From Desulfuromonadales bacterium C00003107 (GTDB lineage Bacteria; Desulfobacterota; Desulfuromonadia; Desulfuromonadales; Syntrophotaleaceae): DNA of 11,945 nucleotides. Of this stretch, positions 1-7,419 are shown piece by piece. Every line of letters begins with the position of its first letter. The stretch's first letter is position 1. A model generated the notes under the pieces. The model was given only the letters and a program-made list of their open reading frames with translations, was not told the DNA's origin and ran no database searches. The stretch is from positions 1 to 11,945 of the forward strand of contig MAXT01000357.1 in assembly GCA_001751225.1 (NCBI GenBank). Direction: 5' to 3'. The position numbers and the translations under genes are program-made.

Positions 1-4
1 CATT

Positions 5-271
5 TGTTAGTTCCTTTGTTTGAAAGAGGATTTCAGTTATCATGTTACCGGTTCCCCGACCCTGGCCATCGCCTACCTTCCTTGCATATTCAGGCTCAGG
101 AGCATAGCTCAAGGCCTCGGATACTCCACGGAATGGGCGAAGAGGGCGGGGAGCCAATCTACGATCAAGCTCAAGGCTTCAGGGCGGAACGGCTTCCCCG
201 GCAACTTTTTGTCGACATCCTACATCGACATGAATGAAAAATCCTTACTCTGATTTGCTTTGGAACTAACA
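5..271. repeat. Possible terminal-inverted-repeat element (10-bp arms)
   Basis: TGTTAGTTCC at 5-14 is the exact reverse complement of GGAACTAACA at 262-271. The arms would bound a 267-bp segment with no credible gene, the size of a miniature transposable element. No target-site duplication can be seen, because only four bases lie left of the first arm. A 10-bp match at this distance could arise by chance a few times in a hundred windows of this size, so the call is tentative. Confidence 0.25.
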
Positions 272-309
272 TACAAGGGCGGACTTTTTGCGACGCCATC
301 AATATTACA

Positions 310-345
310 CCGGCAGCGACGCTTTAAACAGCCCGCCGCTGCCGG
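310..345 (-). terminator. Strong hairpin after the ydbL-like gene, possible 3' end
   Basis: The 9-bp arms CCGGCAGCG (310-318) and CGCTGCCGG (337-345) pair perfectly around an 18-base loop. The hairpin begins 46 bases past the stop codon of the minus-strand ydbL-like gene, so it would lie at the end of that transcript. In neither direction is it followed by a run of T, so it is not a textbook intrinsic terminator. It could instead protect a 3' end or cooperate with Rho. Confidence 0.35.
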
Positions 346-391
346 AAGATCAGAGCCAGTCCGCAGAAAAAGCCCCCTGCAGAAAGTTATT

Positions 392-976
392 TTATTTACG
401 CTGCCAGGCGCCGTCGCGGCCCTGCAAATACCAGCCGGCCGGGGCCTGCTGCCGCCAGGAATCGGCAAAAATAGCCTTTACCTCGTCGGCCTTATCGGGA
501 AAATCGTTGGCACGAGCGATCTCTCGGTAGAGCCGCAGACGATCTCTGTTTTCCTCCTCGACCAGCCGCTTAGCCTGGCCACGGGAGCGAAGGTTCAGAC
601 CGGCCAGATCACGAATGGCCAGCAGGCCATCGGCATCGAGACCGACCTGCCCGCCCTGCAGCAGGGGCTGCAAATCTGCCGTTCGCTCCTTCATCGCCTG
701 TTTGATAGCGCGAATTTCCGGGGTGCTGACATCGATGTCCTGAGCGGCATAGACGGTTGCTGGCCCCAGCAACCGCAACCAACTACCGAGATCCGGAGCC
801 GGCTTGGCTTCTGGCTGCGTCTCGGCGGGTTGGTCGTTGGGCTCACCCCAGACCTCGTTGACGATGCGATCAGCTGCGTTGCGCACCTCTTCGGCCGGAA
901 AGTAGATATTGATGGTAACGCAGGACAGCAGGGCACAGACAGCCGTTACAGAAAAGATCCAGCTGAGTTTTTTCAT
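392..976 (-). CDS. Lipoprotein with YnbE-like N-terminus and YdbL/DUF1318 C-terminus
   Basis: A 194-aa protein. Residues 1-18 form a lipoprotein signal (KK start, hydrophobic core, lipobox LLSC) with Cys19 as the predicted lipidated residue. Val at +2 is compatible with outer-membrane sorting. Residues 20-44 (VTINIYFPAEEV, then an amphipathic helix) resemble the short YnbE lipoprotein. A Pro/Glu-rich linker follows (46-62). Residues 84-194 match the YdbL/DUF1318 family, including the ending GWYLQGRDGAWQRK. In E. coli, YnbE is an outer-membrane lipoprotein that contacts YdbH, and YdbL is a separate periplasmic protein that helps them assemble. Here both seem joined. Residues 64-78 (GSWLRLLGPATVYAA) look like the leftover end of a YdbL signal peptide. 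The start at 976 was chosen because a strong GAGGGGAG lies about 8 bases upstream; the longer in-frame start at 1051 adds 25 residues with no signal. It lies 71 bp after the ydbH-like gene, probably in one operon. Confidence 0.82.
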   Translation of the reverse strand: MKKLSWIFSVTAVCALLSCVTINIYFPAEEVRNAADRIVNEVWGEPNDQPAETQPEAKPAPDLGSWLRLLGPATVYAAQDIDVSTPEIRAIKQAMKERTADLQPLLQGGQVGLDADGLLAIRDLAGLNLRSRGQAKRLVEEENRDRLRLYREIARANDFPDKADEVKAIFADSWRQQAPAGWYLQGRDGAWQRK

Positions 977-1047
977 TGCGTTTCTCCCCTCGGTTAGCAG
1001 TTTGGCCAAAATTTTAGTTTTCACTATAAACCCGGTGTCAGGCAAAA

Positions 1048-4000
1048 TCAATCGGCCCGCTCGATCCGCTGCAAACGTTTGAGCATCTGCGAAAAAGAAA
1101 CGGCCGATGGCGGAGCGACAATGTCGATTTTAGGTGGCAGGGCACCACCATAGATCAGATAACGGTCCGTATCGGAGCGAGCGACACCTCGCAGGTGGAA
1201 CACATCCCGTTCCAGCTCGCAAGCAATGCCGATCTTACGATAGCGATAAAAATCGATGAAGCGATAGAGACCCCGCGACAGGGCCGCCGAAAGTCCGCCC
1301 TGGCTGAGAATAGACAGGTTGTTCAAGGCCTTGACGCTGATATTGCGGCGCCCCTCGAGGCGACTTTCCACCAGGGCTGAGAACTTAGCCGGCGTGGTGC
1401 CGAACAGCCGCAGATCGTGAAGGTAGCCGTCGACGATGCCGTTCATTGCACCAAAAGAGTAGGTTTGGGTTAGCTGATAGAGGTCGATGGCCTCAAAATC
1501 GATATCGGCGGTAAGTTGCGGATAACTGAGATTCGAGATGTCGAGACCGATCTGACCGATGCGAATGCTACCGCCAAAGGCATCGATGCGCGCCTCACCT
1601 GCAGAACTGAGCAGTCCCCCCTGATAACGGATACGGCCGAGATCGGCATCGAGTCGGCCCGTCATGGTCGCCAGGCCAAGTTCGCCGGTCAACTGTTCCA
1701 GATCGACCCCGTCGATGTTAAAATGACCAGTCACCAACAAGCCTTCCGCCACACGGCCAAGCAACAGATCCGCCACCGTGATATGACCACCGGCCATTTC
1801 CAACAGCAGAGGCACCTGAAAGGTAACGCGGTTGCGCTGCGAGACAAACCGTAGTGGTGTCTCGGCCAGCTGCGCCGGTCCCAGGCGCAGTTTCCTGAAC
1901 TGCAGCTCCCCGGTCCTCGATCGGGCGCCAGCGGTTGGCTGCCCGGCAGGAAAGGCCAGATCAAAGGGGACCCGACCGCACAACCCTTCTAACAACAGAT
2001 TCGCTGCGGGCCATTCAAAGGACACTTGCCGAGGCAGGATTTCGCCCCGCAACTGCCAGCCACCACGGTTATGCAGATCAAAGTCGGCCTGAAATCCACC
2101 GGAAAGATGCGTCTCGGTCAAGGCCGGCTGGCTTTCGGCAAACAGGCTGCCGAACAGATCGGCAGCAGGCCCGGCCAACTCCGGCAAGATCAACCCCCCG
2201 GACAGACGAATCTCAGTGGGCGTGATCATTCCGCTGCCCTGCAGGGTCGCGATCTGGCCCAGACTGGCGATCCACTGCTTGACCTGCAGGCCACGAGCGG
2301 CGGGGTGCCAACTTAGCTGGGTCTCCAAGCGGGACGGCCAGTTCGCCAGATCGGCATAGTATTGCCCCCACAACGCCTCGGAAACTGTCAAATCGGCCCA
2401 TAAAGCCGCGTGCAGTGCTTGCCCAGGCCGGCCATTCAACTGACCACGGAGTACGACCCGACCACCGCTCAAACCAGACAGACCATCAGAGGACAGCCAC
2501 TCCAGGTCTTTCAGCTCCAGGGCAGCGAGTTGTACCTGCCAGCCCCTGGCCTGCCAGGCTCCGGAACCGGCCAGAGCCAAAGTCCCGGACGTCTGCCCCG
2601 GGCCCGTCACTTGCGCCGCCACCTTCAGCTTGCCGAGACTCAGACGCCCCTGTTGAAAACGCAGGCTGGTAGTGCCGCTAAGGCTGGCCAAATCCAGTGG
2701 GGCCCCAGCCAGACGCCGACCCTTGAAGCGCAGGCTACCCGTCCAAAGACCGTCCGGGTCACGGTTAAGACGCCATCGACTGGTCAGATCGTCGAAGCGC
2801 AAGTCAGCCAACGCCATTTGGCGGCTGCCGAGGCTGGCCGAAAGAGCCCATTTGCCTGACAACTGGCGCTCCAACACACCTTGACCGGAAAGTCCGATCA
2901 ACCCTTGCAGGGCCTGCAATTGCAGAGCAGGCCCTAGCAACGGCCGCCAGTGGGACCAATCCGAAGAGAACATTTGTAGTTCCAGCCGATCGGACCGGCC
3001 CTTGAGCTGCATCCGGGTCTGGCCCGTCCAGCCTGCAGCGGTGGAGTGCAGCTCCGCCCGCAACCGTAGGGAGGCCAGATCGAGTAGATATTGTTTACTC
3101 TTGGGTCGTCCAGGCAGACCGTTCAGCTCGATCTGCACCTGTCCCCCATCTTTTTGAACGGAAAAATCGGCCACCATACTTAAACCGCCGACCAGCGACA
3201 GCTCCGGCCCGCCGAGCAGTTGCCTGTTGAGCCGACCGGGCTCGTCCACCTGTAATACCAATCGGCCCTGCAGCACTCCTGCGGCCCAACTTCCGGACAA
3301 CTCGCCGGGGTTGTCCCCGGCCAGGCGAAAGGTTCCCTGCCCCCGCCAGCCGCTCTCTGCTGCGCCCAACGTGAAATCAAGCTGGTTAAACGGAATGGTC
3401 AGCGAGCCTTTTTGAATCTGTCCCGCGGCCATTCGCAAAAAAAGATTTGGCCCTTTTTGTTCGGCCAATTCAAAAGCCAGCTCCGCATCCTGCAGGGCAA
3501 AGTCCCAATCGGCTGGCAGAATCGAAGGCAGCTGCAAACCGGAGCGCAGCTGCTCAAAAGAGGTTCGATCGAAATGGGCCAGACGAATGCGGCCACGACC
3601 ATCCACCGAGCCGTCCGCGGGTACCGACAGGACCAGGTCTTCGGCCAACAGTGGGCTGCCAGCCCAGCTGAAACGTTGCAAGGTCAATTGCAGCCCCTGT
3701 CGCCAATCGGCCTGCCCGGCAAGCTGCAGAGGGATACCCTCATCGTCACCCAGCATCGCTTGCAACAGAAAGTGGTAACGACCTTCCTCGCGCAGCTCGA
3801 CATCGACCTGCCGAAAACTCAGCAAACGCTCGGCGAGGTGGTAATCGATACGACCGTTTCGCACTCTGAGACGGCCGATGTTAAAGGGAAGGTGGGCAGG
3901 AAAACCGTCGTCAGTGGGCGGCGACGGGGTTGGTGCGTGCAGCAGCAAGGAGGGAGAATCGATCTCGAGAGCCGTGAGATGCCGGTGCAGCAAATCCTTC

Positions 4001-4293
4001 AGCCCAAGTTTTAGGCGCATTTGCGGCACCTCGACCCGATAATAATCGGGACGTTGCAGATGCAGTGCATCGATTTGCAGTACGCCTTGTTGCCAACTCA
4101 AGCGGCCGATGGCCACCTCGGCCGATAATTTCTCAGCAGCCAGAGCGGCCAAACGGGGGCGCAGCAGATCATTGAGCAGGGGCTCGGAAAAGGCATAGAT
4201 CCCCGCCAGCAACGCCACAAATAGTAGCGCCAGCGTGCTCAACAGATATCGACAGCGGATCCGTTTCATAGGCGAACCGGACCGACAGGCCAT
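1048..4293 (-). CDS. YdbH-like AsmA/TamB-class intermembrane lipid transport protein
   Basis: A 1081-aa protein. It has a positively charged N-terminus and one membrane anchor (about residues 16-35), then a very long periplasmic part rich in alternating beta-strand patterns. This is the layout of AsmA-like bridge proteins (YhdP, TamB, YdbH), which form hydrophobic grooves for phospholipids between inner and outer membrane. The last 130 or so residues carry the most diagnostic YdbH-family sequence, for example SVKALNNLSILSQGG and ACELERDVFHLRG. It is longer than E. coli YdbH, which has nearly 900 residues. The next gene downstream encodes the YnbE/YdbL-like partner, supporting the call. The start is uncertain: ATG at 4293 and ATG at 4269 are both in frame and neither has a clear Shine-Dalgarno. 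The second gives a more usual signal anchor (MKRIRCRYLLS). No strong terminator or promoter is seen in the 134 bp separating it from polA, so read-through from polA is plausible. Confidence 0.82.
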   Translation of the reverse strand: MACRSGSPMKRIRCRYLLSTLALLFVALLAGIYAFSEPLLNDLLRPRLAALAAEKLSAEVAIGRLSWQQGVLQIDALHLQRPDYYRVEVPQMRLKLGLKDLLHRHLTALEIDSPSLLLHAPTPSPPTDDGFPAHLPFNIGRLRVRNGRIDYHLAERLLSFRQVDVELREEGRYHFLLQAMLGDDEGIPLQLAGQADWRQGLQLTLQRFSWAGSPLLAEDLVLSVPADGSVDGRGRIRLAHFDRTSFEQLRSGLQLPSILPADWDFALQDAELAFELAEQKGPNLFLRMAAGQIQKGSLTIPFNQLDFTLGAAESGWRGQGTFRLAGDNPGELSGSWAAGVLQGRLVLQVDEPGRLNRQLLGGPELSLVGGLSMVADFSVQKDGGQVQIELNGLPGRPKSKQYLLDLASLRLRAELHSTAAGWTGQTRMQLKGRSDRLELQMFSSDWSHWRPLLGPALQLQALQGLIGLSGQGVLERQLSGKWALSASLGSRQMALADLRFDDLTSRWRLNRDPDGLWTGSLRFKGRRLAGAPLDLASLSGTTSLRFQQGRLSLGKLKVAAQVTGPGQTSGTLALAGSGAWQARGWQVQLAALELKDLEWLSSDGLSGLSGGRVVLRGQLNGRPGQALHAALWADLTVSEALWGQYYADLANWPSRLETQLSWHPAARGLQVKQWIASLGQIATLQGSGMITPTEIRLSGGLILPELAGPAADLFGSLFAESQPALTETHLSGGFQADFDLHNRGGWQLRGEILPRQVSFEWPAANLLLEGLCGRVPFDLAFPAGQPTAGARSRTGELQFRKLRLGPAQLAETPLRFVSQRNRVTFQVPLLLEMAGGHITVADLLLGRVAEGLLVTGHFNIDGVDLEQLTGELGLATMTGRLDADLGRIRYQGGLLSSAGEARIDAFGGSIRIGQIGLDISNLSYPQLTADIDFEAIDLYQLTQTYSFGAMNGIVDGYLHDLRLFGTTPAKFSALVESRLEGRRNISVKALNNLSILSQGGLSAALSRGLYRFIDFYRYRKIGIACELERDVFHLRGVARSDTDRYLIYGGALPPKIDIVAPPSAVSFSQMLKRLQRIERAD

Positions 4294-4427
4294 TGCACAA
4301 CAGCCCGATAAGGGTCCATGAAGAAGTGGTCAAACCGGCCAAAGAGTTCTTAATCGCTGATTTAATTGTACAGGGTCCGGGAACATCTTGCTGTTGGGTT
4401 ATTCACCTTTCCCGACCGAGGAGCCTT

Positions 4428-7103
4428 TTAGTGAGCTTCGCGCCAGTTGCGGCCAGTACCTATATCCACCAGCAGCGGCACCGCCAGGCTGACTGCACCT
4501 TCCATCTCTTCTCGTACCAGGGCCCGCAAGATCTCTAATTCCCCTTCGGGAACATCAAAGACCAGCTCATCATGAACCTGCAGAACCATACGGGCCTGCA
4601 ACTTCTCCTGCTGCAAACGGCGGGAGATGGCGACCATGGCAACCTTGATGATGTCGGCGGCGGAGCCCTGAATAGGATAGTTGATAGCGTTGCGCTCGGC
4701 GTATCCTCGCACCGCACCGTTACGGCTGTTGATTTCGGCTACCGAACAGCGACGACCGAAGAGGGTGCACACATACCCCTGTTGCCGTCCTTCTTCCTTC
4801 TTCGCCTCCATGAATTCCAGCACCTTGGGATAGCGGGCGAAGTAGCTGTCGATATATTCCTGAGCTTCTTTGCGGCCAATATTCAGAGCCTTGGCCAGGC
4901 CGAAGGCGCTCATACCGTAGAGAACACCAAAGTTGATGGTCTTGGCACTGCGGCGCATCTCCGGCGTGACCAGTTCAAGGAAAACACCGAAGATCTCACT
5001 GGCGGTGCGGGTGTGGATATCCTCGCCTTGGGCAAAACTCTCCTTGAGGGCCGGTTCATCGGCCATATGGGCCAGAATGCGCAATTCAACCTGCGAATAG
5101 TCGGCGGCCAGCAACAGGTTGCCCTCCGCCGGCACGAAAGCTTCGCGAATCCGCCGTCCCTCTTCGCTGCGAATGGGAATATTCTGCAGATTCGGCTCAC
5201 TGGAAGAGAGCCGACCGGTAGCGGTCACTGCCTGATTGAATGAGGTATGGATACGCCCGGTATCGGGATGGACCAGCTTGGGTAAGGCATCGCAGTAGGT
5301 GCTCTTAAGTTTGGCCAAAGAGCGGTACTCAAGAATACGGGCGGCGATGTTATGCTCTTCGGCCAGCTTGGTCAACACCTCCACATCCGTCGACCAGCCG
5401 GTCTTGGTCTTCTTACCGCGGGGCAGATTGAGCCGTTCGAAGAGTACCTCGCCGAGTTGCTTAGGCGAAGCAACATTGAAGGGGCCGCCAGCTATGCGGT
5501 AAATCTCCTCTTCCAGCAAACGCATTTTGCCTTCCATCTCTTTGGACAAACCACCCAGAAACGCGCTGTCGATACGGATACCGGCCCATTCCATATCGGC
5601 CAACACCGCCAGCAGCGGCATCTCCACCTCGTCGAAAAGCTGTTGTTGCTCGGCTTCAACCAACTGCGGCGCCAGCTTTTGCTGCAGGCGCAGGGTGATA
5701 TCGGCGTCTTCGGTGGCGTAGGTCAGAGCTTTTTCAACCTCGACCTCCTCAAAACCGATGCGATTGCGGCCACTACCACAGACCTCGCTGTAGCTGATGG
5801 TCCGATAGCCGAGCAGGTCGCCGGCCAGATTATCCAAAGAATGGGACTTGGTAGCCGGATTGGCCAGGTAGGAAGCAAGCATGGTATCGAAGCTCAGTCC
5901 GGCTACCTCGAGCCCGGCCCGACGCAGCACCAGCAGGTCGTACTTGCCGTTTTGTGCCACCTTGGCCCGCTGAGCATCGCCCAGCAGTGGCCGCAGCTTG
6001 TCTAAAACCATCTGGCAATCGAGCTGCTCAGGCGCGCCGAGGTAACGATGGCCCACCGGAATGTACCAGCCCTGCTCCGCTTCAATGGCAAAGGACAGAC
6101 CGACCAGGTCGGCCCGCAACGGATCGAGAGAGGTGGTCTCCGTATCAAAGGCAACCTGTTCGGCTTTCTGCAACGCCTCCAGCATATCGTCCAACTCGGC
6201 TTCGCTCAGCACCAGGCGATAGCCTTCGCCACTGGCGCGCTGATCGCTGGAAAACTCCTGCAGCAGCTTATGGAATTCCAGTTCCTTGAACAGGTCAGTC
6301 AGTTTCTTTCGGTCTGGCTCGCTGAGCTTGAACTGCTCATAGTCAATATCCATCTCCAGATCGTCGATCAGGGTTACCAACTGTTTCGACAACCGGGCCT
6401 GATCCCCGAACTGGCGCAGATTCTCCTGGCGCTTCTTGCCCGACACCTGATCGATATTGGCCAGCAGGTTCTCTACCGAGCCGAAATCCTGAATCAGCTG
6501 CTTAGCGGTCTTCTCGCCGATGCCCGGCACCCCCGGCACGTTGTCGGAGCTGTCGCCAGCCAGGGCCTGCACCTCGATCACCTTATCCGGCGTGCCGCCG
6601 AAGCGCTCGGCGACTTCGGCCAACCCAACGACTTGATCCTTCATGGTATCGAGCAGCCGAATCCGCTCGTCAACAACCTGCATCAGGTCCTTATCACCAG
6701 TGACGACGGTCACCTCCATGCCCTCGGCGGCAAAACGCCGAGCCAAGGTGGCGAGAATGTCGTCAGCTTCATAGCCGACCAGTTCCAGAGCCGGCATATT
6801 GAAGGCCTGCACCAGTTCCTTGATCAGGGGAATCTGCGGCCGTAGATCTTCAGGCATAGCAGACCGGTTGGCCTTATACTCAGGATAGAGCTCTTTGCGG
6901 AAAGTCGGACCCTTGGCATCGAAAATCACCGCCAGGTGATCGGGCCGTTCCTCCCGTACCACCTTGAGCAGCATGTTGGTGAAGCCGAGCACGGCATTGG
7001 TGGCCAATCCCTTGGAATTAGACAACTGACGTATAGCGTAATAGGCCCTATAGATGTAGGACGAACCGTCGATAAGATAAAGGCGTTGAGCCTGGTCGGT
7101 CAT
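4428..7103 (-). CDS. polA: DNA polymerase I
   Basis: An 891-aa DNA polymerase I, close to the usual full length, acting in Okazaki fragment processing and excision repair. Residues 1 to about 285 form the 5' nuclease (LIDGSS with Asp12, YEADD at 111-115, GDSSDN at 183-188, GVPGIGEKTA helix-hairpin-helix at 191-200). Residues 315-480 form the 3'-5' exonuclease with all three motifs: DTET (Asp320, Glu322), NGKYD (Asp389), YATED (Tyr462, Asp466). Proofreading is therefore expected to be active, unlike in Taq-type enzymes. The polymerase domain has motif A DYSQVELR (Asp668), motif B (Arg718, Lys721, Phe725, Tyr729) and motif C VHDE (His844, Asp845). Phe725 matches the E. coli Phe that disfavours dideoxynucleotides. 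The start at 7103 was chosen for GGAGGG four bases upstream; a 47-residue in-frame extension to 7244 runs across the likely promoter and looks unlike the family. The ydbH-like gene follows on the same strand. Confidence 0.98.
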   Translation of the reverse strand: MTDQAQRLYLIDGSSYIYRAYYAIRQLSNSKGLATNAVLGFTNMLLKVVREERPDHLAVIFDAKGPTFRKELYPEYKANRSAMPEDLRPQIPLIKELVQAFNMPALELVGYEADDILATLARRFAAEGMEVTVVTGDKDLMQVVDERIRLLDTMKDQVVGLAEVAERFGGTPDKVIEVQALAGDSSDNVPGVPGIGEKTAKQLIQDFGSVENLLANIDQVSGKKRQENLRQFGDQARLSKQLVTLIDDLEMDIDYEQFKLSEPDRKKLTDLFKELEFHKLLQEFSSDQRASGEGYRLVLSEAELDDMLEALQKAEQVAFDTETTSLDPLRADLVGLSFAIEAEQGWYIPVGHRYLGAPEQLDCQMVLDKLRPLLGDAQRAKVAQNGKYDLLVLRRAGLEVAGLSFDTMLASYLANPATKSHSLDNLAGDLLGYRTISYSEVCGSGRNRIGFEEVEVEKALTYATEDADITLRLQQKLAPQLVEAEQQQLFDEVEMPLLAVLADMEWAGIRIDSAFLGGLSKEMEGKMRLLEEEIYRIAGGPFNVASPKQLGEVLFERLNLPRGKKTKTGWSTDVEVLTKLAEEHNIAARILEYRSLAKLKSTYCDALPKLVHPDTGRIHTSFNQAVTATGRLSSSEPNLQNIPIRSEEGRRIREAFVPAEGNLLLAADYSQVELRILAHMADEPALKESFAQGEDIHTRTASEIFGVFLELVTPEMRRSAKTINFGVLYGMSAFGLAKALNIGRKEAQEYIDSYFARYPKVLEFMEAKKEEGRQQGYVCTLFGRRCSVAEINSRNGAVRGYAERNAINYPIQGSAADIIKVAMVAISRRLQQEKLQARMVLQVHDELVFDVPEGELEILRALVREEMEGAVSLAVPLLVDIGTGRNWREAH

Positions 7104-7136
7104 GAATCCCTCCGGTGGATAAAAATTCTGGCGCAC

Positions 7137-7165
7137 ATTATTCCACAGCCGCGGCAAAATACCAA
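7137..7165 (-). promoter_or_regulatory. Sigma70-like promoter of polA
   Basis: Read on the minus strand, TTGGTA (7165-7160) and AATAAT (7142-7137) are separated by exactly 17 bases. The -10 box is preceded by TG one base away, an extended -10. Transcription would begin near 7130, giving a leader of about 27 bases that contains the GGAGGG ribosome site at 7113-7108. Sequence match only. Confidence 0.55.
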
Positions 7166-7272
7166 GCAAGCACACCGCATCTTCAATGTTTACCCTTCTA
7201 AAGCCGAGAGAAAGACTTTTTGCCCAAACTAGACACCTCTCCATGGCACTCTCAACCCATTAGATTACTCGT

Positions 7273-7284
7273 AAACCCGGGTTT
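7273..7284. repeat. 12-bp perfect palindrome AAACCCGGGTTT
   Basis: AAACCCGGGTTT is a perfect dyad standing between the divergent promoters for polA and the outer-membrane barrel. It lies about 39 bases upstream of the barrel gene's proposed -35 box. A dyad at such a place could be an operator for a dimeric regulator, but no regulator family is identified by it. Confidence 0.35.
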
Positions 7285-7322
7285 TGTTTGCAAGTAAGCC
7301 GGCAAAATGGTAAATCTCACAG

Positions 7323-7350
7323 TTCACATTCAGAGGATAATAATTATAAA
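7323..7350 (+). promoter_or_regulatory. Sigma70-like promoter of the outer-membrane barrel gene
   Basis: TTCACA (7323-7328, five of six consensus bases) and TATAAA (7345-7350, five of six) lie 16 bases apart in an AT-rich stretch. Transcription would start near 7357, leaving a leader of about 60 bases before the GTG at 7420. Sequence match only. Confidence 0.5.
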
Positions 7351-7419
7351 GGGAATTAATACCTGCATAGAATAAGAGTAATCTGCTTACCGCTGTTCTA
7401 TTGCTGAAGGATCCGACAC

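Larger units (their letters stand above)
1..391. other. Non-coding stretch downstream of the ydbL-like gene
   Basis: I find no convincing gene here. The open frames at the left end (for example 20-253 on the plus strand) give no recognisable protein. They lack a clear Shine-Dalgarno sequence and have a composition like chance frames. No tRNA, rRNA or known riboswitch core is visible. What it does hold is an inverted repeat pair (5-14 and 262-271) and a 9-bp-stem hairpin (310-345). Both are listed separately. The left edge of the window may cut a gene or repeat element whose identity cannot be judged from here. Confidence 0.55.
7104..7419. other. Divergent intergenic region between polA and the barrel gene
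   Basis: These 316 bases separate two divergently transcribed genes. They contain a polA promoter near the left end, a barrel-gene promoter near 7323-7350, and a 12-bp perfect palindrome between them at 7273-7284. The right half is markedly AT-rich compared with the flanking genes. I see no small gene or structured RNA motif that I recognise in it. Confidence 0.6.

Noticed and set aside
1..250. Possible c-di-GMP or other riboswitch
   Set aside because: The GEMM core features I know are not present, and no downstream gene on the same strand begins nearby.
20..253. Short plus-strand open frames at the left edge, perhaps a transposase tail
   Set aside because: The translations match nothing I recognise, and the start codons lack supporting signals; I cannot defend a gene or pseudogene here.
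260..997. Plus-strand open frame of 245 codons opposite the ydbL-like gene
   Set aside because: It is fully antisense to a gene with clear lipobox and DUF1318 sequence, its translation is not recognisable, and GC-rich genes commonly leave long antisense frames open.
4572..5243. Plus-strand open frame of 223 codons, with others at 5352-6005 and 6048-6845
   Set aside because: All are antisense to conserved polA, whose motifs fix the true strand; the translations show no family features.
7104..7244. A 47-residue N-terminal extension of polA starting at 7244
   Set aside because: It crosses the best promoter, lacks family similarity, and the ATG at 7103 has a clear ribosome site.
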